Assembly: GCA_963675655.1 (NCBI GenBank)
Contig: OY776489.1
Coordinates: 558,001 to 622,000 of the forward strand
Reading direction: 5' to 3'
DNA: 64,000 nt
Source: CAXXOK01 sp963675655
GTDB lineage: Bacteria > Bacillota > Clostridia > Christensenellales > Aristaeellaceae
How positions within the stretch are numbered: the first letter of the stretch is position 1; each line of letters opens with the position of its first letter. The notes beneath the pieces are model-generated. The model searched no databases. It saw only the letters and a program-made list of their open reading frames with translations, and was not told the DNA's origin. Position numbers and translations under genes: made by a program. This document shows, in pieces, positions 9,080 through 17,174 of the stretch.

Positions 9080-10888
9080 TTAGTTGGATTGCGCCTCCGG
9101 GTTACGATTAATAGCTTTTATTTTGTCCGGGTCCACCTTCGGCACGCGGTTGGGGGTGACCAGCCCATTAATTTCCTGCATTACATCGGTCAATTGTGTA
9201 TAGCAGTAGCCGCAGCAATACGGAATTTCCCGTATGGCATCCGTCAAGCCCTGAAAACGGTTATAGAAATGCGTTTCATCCTTCACTTTATCGTGATAGC
9301 CCCAGGTCGCCATACCACCCATTTCCCCTTGAACGCCCACTTCGGCAAAAGCAATACCGCCGTATTCGGTAACCATAAAGGCTTCCTTGCCAGTCGGGGT
9401 TTCCGTCTGCGCATAGCAGGGGCGCAGGTCGCAGGCATGGGTCTCCACATGAGCGCGGCTGGCGAAATGCGCTTTCATGGTGGGTACGTCCGCGGTGTAA
9501 TCGTGCAGAGCGCAAATATCGGTGGTGGTTTGTTCCCAGCCGTCGTTGGCCGAGCACAGGCGCGTACCGTCCAGCGCTTTGACCATGTGGTAGAGCATCC
9601 GCCCCGTTGCTTGCTGGCGGGGGTCGGTATAAATCTGGGGCGTGCCCCAGCTCTCGTTCAGCGTTACCCAGGCAATCACCGACGGGTGATTGAAATCGCG
9701 GTCGATTCCGCCTTCCAGCGTATGGGCCAGGTTGCGAATACTCTCGTCGGTAAACTCATAGGCGCTGGGCAATTCTTCCCACACAAGCAGGCCCATCCTG
9801 TCGGCCCAGTAGTAATAGCGCGGGTCCTCCAGCTTCTGGTGCTTACGGGCGCCATTGTAACCAAACGCTTTGGTCAGCTCAATATCCTTTTGAATCGCCT
9901 CATCGCTGGGCGGCGTTAAAAGGGACTGCGGCCAATACCCCTGATCCAGTATCAAGCGCTGGTAAATTAGGCAATTGTTCAGGTATACGCGGCCGTTTCG
10001 CACTTCGACTTTGCGCATCCCAAAATAAGTACGCACATCATCTACCACAGTCTCCCCGTTTAACAGCCGCACCTGCACATCGTACAAATCAGGGTTGCCT
10101 GGAGACCAGAGGCGGACGGGCTCCAAATCGGCATGGGTAATCATCTCTACCGGAATACGGGTCATGCGTCCGGTAACCGTAGCGGTGACTACCCGCTTGA
10201 CCCGGCCCTGATAGGCCACTGTCAACTCAGCCGTTAATACGGATTGCGGCGGCTGATCCAGCGCGATTTCGGCGGTAAACATATGCCGGTCAATATCCGG
10301 CGTAATATGGATGTGCTCCATAGCACACGCACCTGTCGCCTCCAGATACACCGTTTGCCAGATACCGCTGACTGGCGTATACCAGCAGCCCATCAATCCG
10401 CGCTGCCAATATTGCTTTCCGCGCGGCTGGGTGCAATCCGGCTGATCCTGCACACGCAGGCACAGGTCGTTATCGCCGTTATGCAGGAGGGACGTAATAT
10501 CCAGCGCGAACGGCGTGTAGCCACCCCGGTGGGTTCCGGCCATACGGCCGTTAACATATACTTCGCACGCATAATCCACCGCGCCGAAGCGCAGCCATAT
10601 GCGTTTATTTTGCATTTCTGCCGGCAGGGCGAACGCACGACGGTACCACAGCACAGGATGTATTTCGTCCGTGGGGCCGATACCGCTTGCTGCAGACTGG
10701 TAGCAAAAAGGCACCGTAATGATTTTGTCAAAAGTCTGGCCAGGTTGTTCCCAACCCTGCCGGATACCGGCGTCCTCATCGTCAAAAGCAAAAGACCATT
10801 CGCCGTTTAAGTTTACAAATGAATTTCGCATCAAATCGGGACGGGGATGTTCGGGGCGCGGGATGGAAGCGATCGGTGTGGCGTTCAT
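9080..10888 (-). CDS. Glycoside hydrolase family 2 (beta-galactosidase/beta-glucuronidase-like)
   Basis: This is a cytoplasmic retaining beta-glycosidase of 602 residues. ATG 10888 is preferred over an upstream ATG because TTGGAGG lies just ahead. Domain order is an N-terminal sugar-binding jelly roll (about 10-185, with NLNGEWSFAFDD), an immunoglobulin-like domain (about 190-290) and a TIM barrel. The acid/base is Glu412 in NESWG and the nucleophile is Glu508 in TEYGG. It is much shorter than LacZ and closer to glucuronidase-type GH2 proteins. It heads an operon with a CUT1 importer. The exact sugar (galactoside, glucuronide, mannoside or arabinoside) cannot be read from the sequence. Confidence 0.92.
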   Translation of the reverse strand: MNATPIASIPRPEHPRPDLMRNSFVNLNGEWSFAFDDEDAGIRQGWEQPGQTFDKIITVPFCYQSAASGIGPTDEIHPVLWYRRAFALPAEMQNKRIWLRFGAVDYACEVYVNGRMAGTHRGGYTPFALDITSLLHNGDNDLCLRVQDQPDCTQPRGKQYWQRGLMGCWYTPVSGIWQTVYLEATGACAMEHIHITPDIDRHMFTAEIALDQPPQSVLTAELTVAYQGRVKRVVTATVTGRMTRIPVEMITHADLEPVRLWSPGNPDLYDVQVRLLNGETVVDDVRTYFGMRKVEVRNGRVYLNNCLIYQRLILDQGYWPQSLLTPPSDEAIQKDIELTKAFGYNGARKHQKLEDPRYYYWADRMGLLVWEELPSAYEFTDESIRNLAHTLEGGIDRDFNHPSVIAWVTLNESWGTPQIYTDPRQQATGRMLYHMVKALDGTRLCSANDGWEQTTTDICALHDYTADVPTMKAHFASRAHVETHACDLRPCYAQTETPTGKEAFMVTEYGGIAFAEVGVQGEMGGMATWGYHDKVKDETHFYNRFQGLTDAIREIPYCCGYCYTQLTDVMQEINGLVTPNRVPKVDPDKIKAINRNPEAQSN

Positions 10889-11024
10889 ACAATTCCTCCA
10901 AGAATTACTGGATAATATCACGGATAAGCGCTTCTGTATGTTACACGATTCTTGTACCTATTTCTTAAAAAAGGCAACAATAATGGAATGTTTTCGCTTT
11001 TTATTACCCGTTTCTTACATTGAT

Positions 11025-11053
11025 ACAATAACACTGGCCCTTATTTATGTCAA
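11025..11053 (-). promoter_or_regulatory. Promoter of the GH2-ABC transporter operon
   Basis: On the minus strand: perfect -35 TTGACA (11053-11048), 17-nt spacer, -10 TATTGT (11030-11025). The leader to the GH2 start is about 130 nt. Confidence 0.7.
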
Positions 11054-11081
11054 CATTTTTGGATTATTCCATTAAAAAAAT

Positions 11082-11100
11082 AGTTTACCCGTCGTAAACT
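11082..11100. promoter_or_regulatory. Palindromic operator upstream of the GH2 promoter
   Basis: AGTTTAC-CCGTC-GTAAACT has perfect 7-bp arms and a 5-nt centre, 28 bp upstream of the -35 box. The position suits an activator. The ArsR-type regulator encoded next door is the obvious candidate, but binding is inferred. Confidence 0.6.
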
Positions 11101-11136
11101 TCACATTTTTTGCACGAAATATTTCGCTGCAGCGCA

Positions 11137-11171
11137 AAGCGCCCGCCGGCAAATTCTGCCGGCGGGCGCTT
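11137..11171. terminator. Strong GC-rich stem-loop between the regulator and the GH2 gene
   Basis: A perfect 15-bp stem with a 5-nt loop begins 14 nt after the regulator stop codon (minus direction). No clean U-tract follows on either strand, so it may act as an RNA end or barrier rather than a classical intrinsic terminator. Confidence 0.55.
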
Positions 11172-11184
11172 ATAAATCCTATAT

Positions 11185-12162
11185 TTATGATTCTTCCATA
11201 TGCGCTTCATCCCGCAGGCGGTACCCGACGCGCATCACGATAGACTGCGCATAATCGCCGAATTTTTCGCCAAACAGGTTGATGCCGCCCACATGCTGCG
11301 CATCCCCCGGCACCTCGATACGTACGGAGATATGGTCGGAATCTTGGAGCTGCAACGTTTGCAGGGTCACATCGCTAATGGGCACATTTTCCAGATAGCT
11401 GCCCGCTTGATCCACGCGCCACGTTTTGAGAAAACCGTATTGGGTGGAAAAATCGCTCCACCAAGCAGGGGTCAGTTTGCCATGGCGGCCGCCGCAATCG
11501 CAAGGACTGGTCCACACCCCCAAACGGTGCCCGTTGATGGATACGACAATATCACTTTTCCACGGATCGCGGTACATGGGGGCTTCGGAACAAGCCTCAA
11601 AAGAAATTTCCAGCCATTCCACCACGATGCGCTTGATGGAAAGCAGTGAAAAATCATAATCCAGATAGCCTTCCCGAAACCAGATAATCTGCGCATCAAA
11701 GCGCTGGGGCAGGTAGAACGAGGCGACGTTGTCCATTTCTCCAACAAATACCTGATCACTGGCCAGTCCGCAGGTGTTCTTAATATTGCCTGCCTTGCTG
11801 TATCCGCCCAGCGGCATCTCCAGCGTAATCACATTCGTATCCGGCGAGCCCCACACAGGTTCCAGCCGTACGGAAAACGAGTCCAGCTTCCGGCTGCAAA
11901 TTTTCATGGTGCCGCGCTGCCCGGGCTGTGTTTCCGATAGGATCAGCCCTGCTTCCTCCAGTACTTTGATGGCTTGCGCAGCGGACGACATGGGAATGCC
12001 CAGCTGTTCGGACACTTCTCCCACATTCATACTGGATTTACTCAGCGCCCGGATGACATCGATACGGACCGGCGCTGCCAGCGCATGCGCAATTTTATAT
12101 AACCGTTGGGGATCATCCACAGAAAGCTCCGCGTGCTTCCCTTCGTAATCCTCCGTCATCAA
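11185..12162 (-). CDS. ArsR-type winged-helix transcriptional regulator with large C-terminal domain
   Basis: The protein has 325 residues. The winged helix spans about residues 20-85 (LAAPVRIDVIRALSKSSMNV, then SEQLGIPMSSAAQAIKVLEEAGL). The remaining 230 residues form a beta-rich domain of unknown ligand, far longer than classical metal-sensing ArsR proteins of about 110 residues. It contains several cysteines and tryptophans but no clear metal site. A sugar-responsive role is suggested by its position beside the GH2 operon, where a palindromic operator lies. The start has GGGGGAGGGC ahead and two adjacent ATGs (12162, 12159). Confidence 0.8.
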   Translation of the reverse strand: MMTEDYEGKHAELSVDDPQRLYKIAHALAAPVRIDVIRALSKSSMNVGEVSEQLGIPMSSAAQAIKVLEEAGLILSETQPGQRGTMKICSRKLDSFSVRLEPVWGSPDTNVITLEMPLGGYSKAGNIKNTCGLASDQVFVGEMDNVASFYLPQRFDAQIIWFREGYLDYDFSLLSIKRIVVEWLEISFEACSEAPMYRDPWKSDIVVSINGHRLGVWTSPCDCGGRHGKLTPAWWSDFSTQYGFLKTWRVDQAGSYLENVPISDVTLQTLQLQDSDHISVRIEVPGDAQHVGGINLFGEKFGDYAQSIVMRVGYRLRDEAHMEES

Positions 12163-12337
12163 AAGCCCTCCCCCGCTCTATTTATTTTCGGTGCAGGCAG
12201 CTTCGCGACCCGCCCACATTTTCGTCAATTATGATCCTGTTACCCCATACAGTATACGATTCTCTATGGAAAAGCAAGCAGGAAACGACAGGTAGGCATC
12301 ATACGCCTCGTTCCCATTATGGCAGATACAAAAATGC

Positions 12338-12359
12338 CCGAAGCCGTAAACGGCTCCGG
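12338..12359 (-). terminator. Intrinsic terminator of the diguanylate cyclase gene
   Basis: CCGGAGCCGT-TT-ACGGCTTCGG (minus sense) is a 10-bp stem with one mismatch. It is followed by GCATTTTTG. The rest of 12163-12494 shows no supported gene. Confidence 0.65.
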
Positions 12360-12494
12360 ACGAAAGCATGATAAAGAAATGATAAACCGTGCAACCACCG
12401 TCATTTACAAGCGATGACGGCATGGCGAAACCTCTTGAATGTGCGGCATCCCAGCCATCGCAGCTAAGTAGCGCCATCCCAGCCTAAGCAGCAT

Positions 12495-13850
12495 CTAGAT
12501 CGACACGACCCGGTTGCGGCCGCTCTTTTTCGCGTTATACATGGCTTCGTCCGCCAGTTTAATCAACTGCTGGATATCCTTTGCATCCTTCTGCGGATAC
12601 GTTACCGTGCCCAGGCTTACCGTCGCCTGTATTTCCTGCTCCTCGTTTTTCAGCACCGTATCCCGCACGATAATGCGGATACGCTCGGCCACGAATTGCG
12701 CATCCTGCTGGCTGGCACCCGGCAGCACACACAGGAATTCTTCGCCGCCATAGCGGATCATCACATCGCCCTCGCGGATTACACTGTTTACGTTTTTCGT
12801 AATCGATACGATCAGCTTATCGCCCACCATATGACCGTATGTATCGTTAATCGATTTGAAATGGTCAATATCAAACATAATCAACGACAAGGAGGAACCC
12901 GAGCGAATCGCACGGCTGAATTCTTCCTGCAAACGGTTATACCCGAAGCGCCGGTTATAAATGCCCGTCAGCGCATCCAGCGCCGCAAGCTGTTGCATTT
13001 GCTGGTGGGTAATGGCATTGTTGAACGCCATGGAAAGCATCGGGCCATAAGCGGATAGCTTTTCCAGTTCCTTCTCACTGAAAGGCTCCACGCTTACAAG
13101 CAGGATCATCCCGATGATCACCTGCTTATACACAATCGGCTCCAGCACCAGTTCTTTTGGCCGGTATTGCGTTAAAACCCCTTCCATCACGATATCCTCA
13201 GGGAAGTGAATCAGCTGGCGCTTCTGTTTCTCCACGGCATAGCGCAGGATGGAATTATTCAGCAGGCTCTTTTCCTGCTCGATCGCGTAAGCCGCCGCCG
13301 TATGCAACTCTCCGCCATGCTCCGTCAGGATAGCGCCGCCGTTTGCCCGCAGCGATGCGATTAAGTAATGCAGCGTTTCGCTTGCGAGCGTATCCAACTC
13401 TAAATTGGACGTTTGCAGTTCCGAAAACTGCTGCAAATCCGTTTGCGCTTCCAGCACATTGGAAAGCGTACAAATCAACCGGTTGAACGAATCGGCTCCG
13501 TCGCCCAGCTCATCTTCGGAATCAACGGTAATGCAGCAGGCGTCCGGTGTGCACCGTTCACATTCATCCTGCGTGGAGCGGTTGGCCAGAATTCCCTCTA
13601 CATGCTTCATCTGCCCACTCAATTCCCGAATGCGGCTCCCGACTACGCTGCGCGCCAGCCCAATATTCAGCGTCGCCAGCAAAATACCGGCAGCGCTGCA
13701 CGCCGCGAAGAATATGGGTTGAAACGCGATTGCTTTGGGTACCCCGAAAAGCAGAACAAAAAAAGGAAAGGCAATGCCAACCAGCACGCCCAGTAGCACC
13801 ATATAAATGGCTAAATCAGAGAAAATCTTCTTTGTGATTCGAATAAACAT
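12495..13850 (-). CDS. Membrane HAMP-GAF-GGDEF diguanylate cyclase with a cysteine cluster
   Basis: This 451-residue enzyme would make cyclic di-GMP from two GTP. Two transmembrane helices (about 12-36 and 41-66) precede a HAMP-like linker (about 70-130, DE motif DELGDGADSFN). A GAF-like domain follows (about 150-280). The GGDEF domain has the active GGEEF at 368-372 and the inhibitory I-site RxxD (REGD, 359-362), so product inhibition is expected. Unusually, Cys97, Cys100, Cys105 and Cys106 (CxxCxxxxCC) interrupt the HAMP-like segment, hinting at metal or redox sensing. AAGGAG lies 7 nt before the ATG. No EAL or HD-GYP partner is in the window. Confidence 0.93.
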   Translation of the reverse strand: MFIRITKKIFSDLAIYMVLLGVLVGIAFPFFVLLFGVPKAIAFQPIFFAACSAAGILLATLNIGLARSVVGSRIRELSGQMKHVEGILANRSTQDECERCTPDACCITVDSEDELGDGADSFNRLICTLSNVLEAQTDLQQFSELQTSNLELDTLASETLHYLIASLRANGGAILTEHGGELHTAAAYAIEQEKSLLNNSILRYAVEKQKRQLIHFPEDIVMEGVLTQYRPKELVLEPIVYKQVIIGMILLVSVEPFSEKELEKLSAYGPMLSMAFNNAITHQQMQQLAALDALTGIYNRRFGYNRLQEEFSRAIRSGSSLSLIMFDIDHFKSINDTYGHMVGDKLIVSITKNVNSVIREGDVMIRYGGEEFLCVLPGASQQDAQFVAERIRIIVRDTVLKNEEQEIQATVSLGTVTYPQKDAKDIQQLIKLADEAMYNAKKSGRNRVVSI

Positions 13851-14235
13851 TATTCAGCTCCTTACCAGCCATAAAACTGCATGATAAAACACCCTAAAAT
13901 CTTATCATCTAAGCGGCGACTGCGCAAGTAATATGTGAGATTTGTAGTAAAAAATCGTGCTGTAAGCCTTTTCTGGTAATGGTTTCCAGCACATTCGCTC
14001 CCTACGCTTGCCCGGCTGCCCCGCCATAGAGCACATTTACCGGAGGGTATAAAACACGCAGCATCCGCCGCTGGTTTTACCGCAGCACGCTATGAGATTG
14101 AACGCTTTCTGCCGCCGCAATTTACCGCAGCAGGCTGACAACTCCCCCGGTACGCTTATCATCAAAAGATAAATCTACATTCTACCTTTCGCGGGAACAA
14201 GCGGCATAGGCTACCCCTACAAACACGCTCCCGCC
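13851..14235. other. Non-coding stretch between divergent genes
   Basis: No supported gene. A near-repeat (ACCGCAGCACGCT near 14087 and ACCGCAGCAGGCT near 14127) is the only structure I notice. The promoter of the diguanylate cyclase should lie at the left end, but no good -35/-10 pair is seen. Confidence 0.4.
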
Positions 14236-14264
14236 TTGACGCTCGTTTCTGTATCCTGTATAAT
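14236..14264 (+). promoter_or_regulatory. Near-consensus sigma-A promoter of the secreted-protein gene
   Basis: TTGACG (14236-14241), 17-nt spacer, perfect TATAAT (14259-14264). The leader of about 100 nt contains a small CGCCC-GAAT-GGGCG hairpin (14347-14360) next to the ribosome site. Confidence 0.85.
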
Positions 14265-14373
14265 TTAGACACATATAAAGCCTGTTGTATAGTTGCAAGC
14301 AGAGACGTTGATCCCCTTTCACCCCTACAATATAAATATTTTACGCGCCCGAATGGGCGAGGAGGAATGAAAC

Positions 14374-15210
14374 ATGAAAAGAGCGGTATGTTATATGCTG
14401 CTTCTCCTGCTGCTGGCTTTACCGGCGGCGGGCCTAACGCAAGCGTTTGTGTACACCCTTACCACCGACGCTACCGTTACGGATGTGATGTTGATGGGCG
14501 ATGATAACCAAATCATCAGCGAAGTGGCAGACAAGCAAGAAAGCGGCGACCAGACCATCTGGACGCTGTACATTACCCTTACGGATGATTTTTCCGGTTA
14601 TTTTTACACCAAGGACGCAAGCGGCAACTGGATTCGCGCAAACGCATTGGATATAGCGCCCGCCCCTTCCGGCGCGTCCAACGGAGCCGCCGCATCACCA
14701 GACGCCGCGGATAGCGCTGCGCCAGCCGTGGCTGAAAAACCTTGGGAGGAAATAACCTATCCCCGCATCGGCATCACCTTCCGGCCGAAAGCCGAAAGCG
14801 AGCGCGTACAATCCCGCTGCGGTCCGGCAAATACCTACCACGGCGCGGGCGCCTATAAAACCTACAAGGTTACCAGCGCGGAGGCTCTCTTTATTGAAGA
14901 CAGTTATGTGTTGGTCGATCTGGATTATCTAACTGTCGGCAAACGCGTTATCTATTTCCCCACCAATGCGTTTTACAACATGAGCGGCGTGCCTAAAGTA
15001 ACCCTTACCTCTGTGGATGCTTACACGACCGTAGGGCTGATACCGCAGTTTGGCCCCGGCTTCGCATATGACACCTTTGACGAAGCGCAAATCCAAGCCG
15101 GTACAACCCTGCAAGTGTTTTTCGAAGAGGATGGTTGGGTGTTTGCCCAATTCGATTGCGCGCTGGGTATGGTACGGGCATGGATTCCGGTGGAAAGCGT
15201 CGGGTACTAG
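14374..15210 (+). CDS. Secreted protein of unknown function
   Basis: I do not recognise the family. The protein has 278 residues, a signal peptide (about 1-24, ending GLTQA), a small beta-rich domain (about 25-95), an Ala/Pro/Ser-rich linker (about 98-125, APSGASNGAAASPDAADS) and a C-terminal domain (about 130-278). The latter contains RCGPANTYHGAGAY and two SH3-like stretches ending VFFEEDGWVFAQFDCALGMVRAWIPVE. The last resembles bacterial SH3 folds that often bind the cell wall. GAGGAGG lies 8 nt before the ATG. It has its own strong promoter and terminator, so it is a monocistronic exported, possibly wall-associated protein. Confidence 0.8.
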   Translation: MKRAVCYMLLLLLLALPAAGLTQAFVYTLTTDATVTDVMLMGDDNQIISEVADKQESGDQTIWTLYITLTDDFSGYFYTKDASGNWIRANALDIAPAPSGASNGAAASPDAADSAAPAVAEKPWEEITYPRIGITFRPKAESERVQSRCGPANTYHGAGAYKTYKVTSAEALFIEDSYVLVDLDYLTVGKRVIYFPTNAFYNMSGVPKVTLTSVDAYTTVGLIPQFGPGFAYDTFDEAQIQAGTTLQVFFEEDGWVFAQFDCALGMVRAWIPVESVGY

Positions 15211-15269
15211 TTAAGCAGGCAAAAAAGAGTGAATAACGCGCCCTGATAGAAGGCCGATTATCACAGCAC

Positions 15270-15302
15270 AAAGCGCACGTACGGCAACGGAACGTGCGCT
15301 TT
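15270..15302 (+). terminator. Intrinsic terminator of the secreted-protein gene
   Basis: AAAGCGCACGT with its complement makes an 11-bp stem, followed by CTTTTGCTT. It lies 60 nt after the stop codon. Confidence 0.8.
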
Positions 15303-15445
15303 CTTTTGCTTATGAGGGGGGATCCGGCAATAGGGATAATGTTATAGGGTTTCCCCGTCGGCAGCCAACATCACGCTTGGGATTACAAACCCTGGATGGC
15401 CGGGTTTTCACAGGTATGGAAATCTTGTCCTTCCACAGGTGTTTC

Positions 15446-15480
15446 ACACATAAGCCGCTGCTGTGCAGCGGCTTATGTGT
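15446..15480. terminator. Perfect 16-bp hairpin in the convergent intergenic region
   Basis: ACACATAAGCCGCTGC pairs with its complement around a TGT loop. No U-tract follows. A second hairpin (TGCACCG/CGGTGCA, 15522-15541) lies nearer the end of the motor-like operon. Either could end the minus-strand transcript. Nothing else is seen in 15211-15658. Confidence 0.5.
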
Positions 15481-15658
15481 AATTAGCGTAATGCTGTAAA
15501 ACGTGCAAACGCTTAAACTGGTGCACCGGGAAAACGGTGCAAGAAAAGTTGTGTATAATTTTAAGATTGGTCGTCATACTATTTCCCTGTTCGCAGTTAA
15601 CCGAACAGATCAAACCGTAAGGCCGTCTACCCGAAAATTAGGTTTCCCCCATCAGGTT

Positions 15659-16159
15659 TTACCCTCCACAGGTTTGCCGTATCGAAAAGCTGACGCCCCA
15701 AACATAATACGTCACAATCAGCTCACGCACCGCGTGAGCATCCTTGCTGGTCAAAATCGTCGCGGTTATATCCCCCTGCGAGCGGGCATCCAGCGAGTGT
15801 ACGGTCATGTCGCCGATTTGCAATACATCCTTGGGGTTTGGCTCCACCTGCACCTCTACCATATCGATGGGCACCAGACACTGATTGTTCAGCCGCACCG
15901 TATAGGTAATAAAGGCGTAATCCGCCGCATCGCCAATAGCATCCGCCGCAAAAAGCGTACCCTGAAAGCTGTCTTCCGCTACCTGCTGCTTAATCTGCGT
16001 AAACAGCGCCGTATTCAGGTTCGCCTGCTGCCCGGAGGCTCCGCTGGCGATCACAGTCACCTGCGCATTGGTGAAAAAATATCCCACCACGCCCAATGCC
16101 GCTACCAGCAGCACGATCATCACGATCATGATGATTTTCAGTATCCGCAATGCCGCCAT
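15659..16159 (-). CDS. Small membrane-anchored extracytoplasmic protein, third gene of the motor-like operon
   Basis: I do not recognise the family. The protein has 166 residues. An N-terminal helix (about 5-29, IIMIVMIVLLVAALGVVGYF) anchors about 135 residues outside the cytoplasm. The exported part is predicted mixed alpha/beta, with TYTVRLNNQCLVPIDMVEVQV resembling an immunoglobulin-like strand pattern and two cysteines (in NNQCLV and in the C-terminal QTCGG). It begins 12 nt after the MotB/OmpA-like gene. GGGGAGG directly abuts the ATG, so the TTG three codons later, with 9-nt spacing, may be the real start. Genetic coupling suggests it is an accessory subunit or partner of the motor. Confidence 0.72.
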   Translation of the reverse strand: MAALRILKIIMIVMIVLLVAALGVVGYFFTNAQVTVIASGASGQQANLNTALFTQIKQQVAEDSFQGTLFAADAIGDAADYAFITYTVRLNNQCLVPIDMVEVQVEPNPKDVLQIGDMTVHSLDARSQGDITATILTSKDAHAVRELIVTYYVWGVSFSIRQTCGG

Positions 16160-16171
16160 CCTCCCCGGCTA

Positions 16172-17173
16172 TTACTGGGCACCTGTTGCATAGGTCGAAA
16201 GAATATCGCGCATCTCATCGATCATTTCGCTGTCCTTCAAGCGGAACTTAAACTCCACGCGGCGGGACGCATCCATATCCACGGTGCCGTCGCTTGCGTA
16301 AACCGGGTCGGAGTAGCTGCGCCCTTTTGCGGTTAGCACCTGCCGCAGTTTTTCCTGCTGCTGCGCGCTTAGCCCGTTCATCTCCAAGCAATAGGTTGCC
16401 ACTGTCAGCGCACGCTGCTGGGACAATTCCAGATTGCTAAGATAGGTACCTTGCGTATCCGTATGCCCTTCAATGATGATTTCGCCCAGATAGTCCACAT
16501 ACTCATCGCTGAGCAGTACCGATAGATACAGCGGAATAAACTGGTTCAGCAGTGCTTGGCCGCTCTCTTTGATGTTATATTTCCCCACATCGAAGAACAC
16601 GGAGCTTTCCAGCATAATATCGCCGGTATTGGCATCCACCGAGGCTTTCAGGTTGGCTGCCGCAAGTGCCTCGCTTAAGTCGCGGATAATCTTTGTACGC
16701 ACGCCCACCAGATCGTCCAACTTCTGCTGCTGTTCGTCCATGGCGGTTTGCTGGGTTTGCAGGAGAGATTCTGCCTGATCCAGATTGCTCTGCGCCAGCG
16801 CCAGTGCATCTTCCTTCTCCTGCAAAGCGGTTTGGGCTTGCGTTAAAGCCGCTTCTTTTTCCTGCAGGGCTGCCTGCGCTGCGGCGATGGTCGCCTCCTG
16901 ATCGGTCAGGGTTTGGGTTTGTACATTCAATAAGCCCTTCTGTTCCTCAATAGAGGTCAGAGCGCTATCCAAATCATTTTGCTTGCTGAGCAGTTCAGCC
17001 TGTTGGGTGTCCAGCTCCAAGGTTTTCGTTTCGAGCATGGCAAAGTATTGGTACACGCTGTACGCTAGCACCAGCACAAACACCAATAAAAGCGCCGCCA
17101 TCATATCCGAATAGGATATCCACGCCGCGCCGCCATCCGCATTTCGCGCCCGGCGGTTGCTTCTGCGGGCCAT
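16172..17173 (-). CDS. MotB/OmpA-like stator protein (ZorB-like)
   Basis: The protein has 333 residues. A short basic cytoplasmic tail leads into one transmembrane helix with the MotB-type ion-binding aspartate (Asp23 in ISYSDMMAALLLVFVLVLAY). A long coiled coil of heptads rich in Q, E and L follows (about 48-165). A C-terminal OmpA/MotB peptidoglycan-binding domain (about 185-325) has IIIEGHTDTQGTYLSN and LSQQRALTVATYCL. This layout matches ZorB of Zorya defence and generic MotB-like proteins. No flagellar genes are near. The stop of the MotA/ExbB-like gene is one nucleotide upstream (TGA-T-ATG), so the two are translationally coupled and likely made as a complex. Confidence 0.88.
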   Translation of the reverse strand: MARRSNRRARNADGGAAWISYSDMMAALLLVFVLVLAYSVYQYFAMLETKTLELDTQQAELLSKQNDLDSALTSIEEQKGLLNVQTQTLTDQEATIAAAQAALQEKEAALTQAQTALQEKEDALALAQSNLDQAESLLQTQQTAMDEQQQKLDDLVGVRTKIIRDLSEALAAANLKASVDANTGDIMLESSVFFDVGKYNIKESGQALLNQFIPLYLSVLLSDEYVDYLGEIIIEGHTDTQGTYLSNLELSQQRALTVATYCLEMNGLSAQQQEKLRQVLTAKGRSYSDPVYASDGTVDMDASRRVEFKFRLKDSEMIDEMRDILSTYATGAQ

Positions 17174-17174
17174 A

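Noticed and set aside
12229..12477. 82-codon frame after the diguanylate cyclase
   Set aside because: It runs through the predicted terminator (12338-12359), has no ribosome site and resembles no protein.
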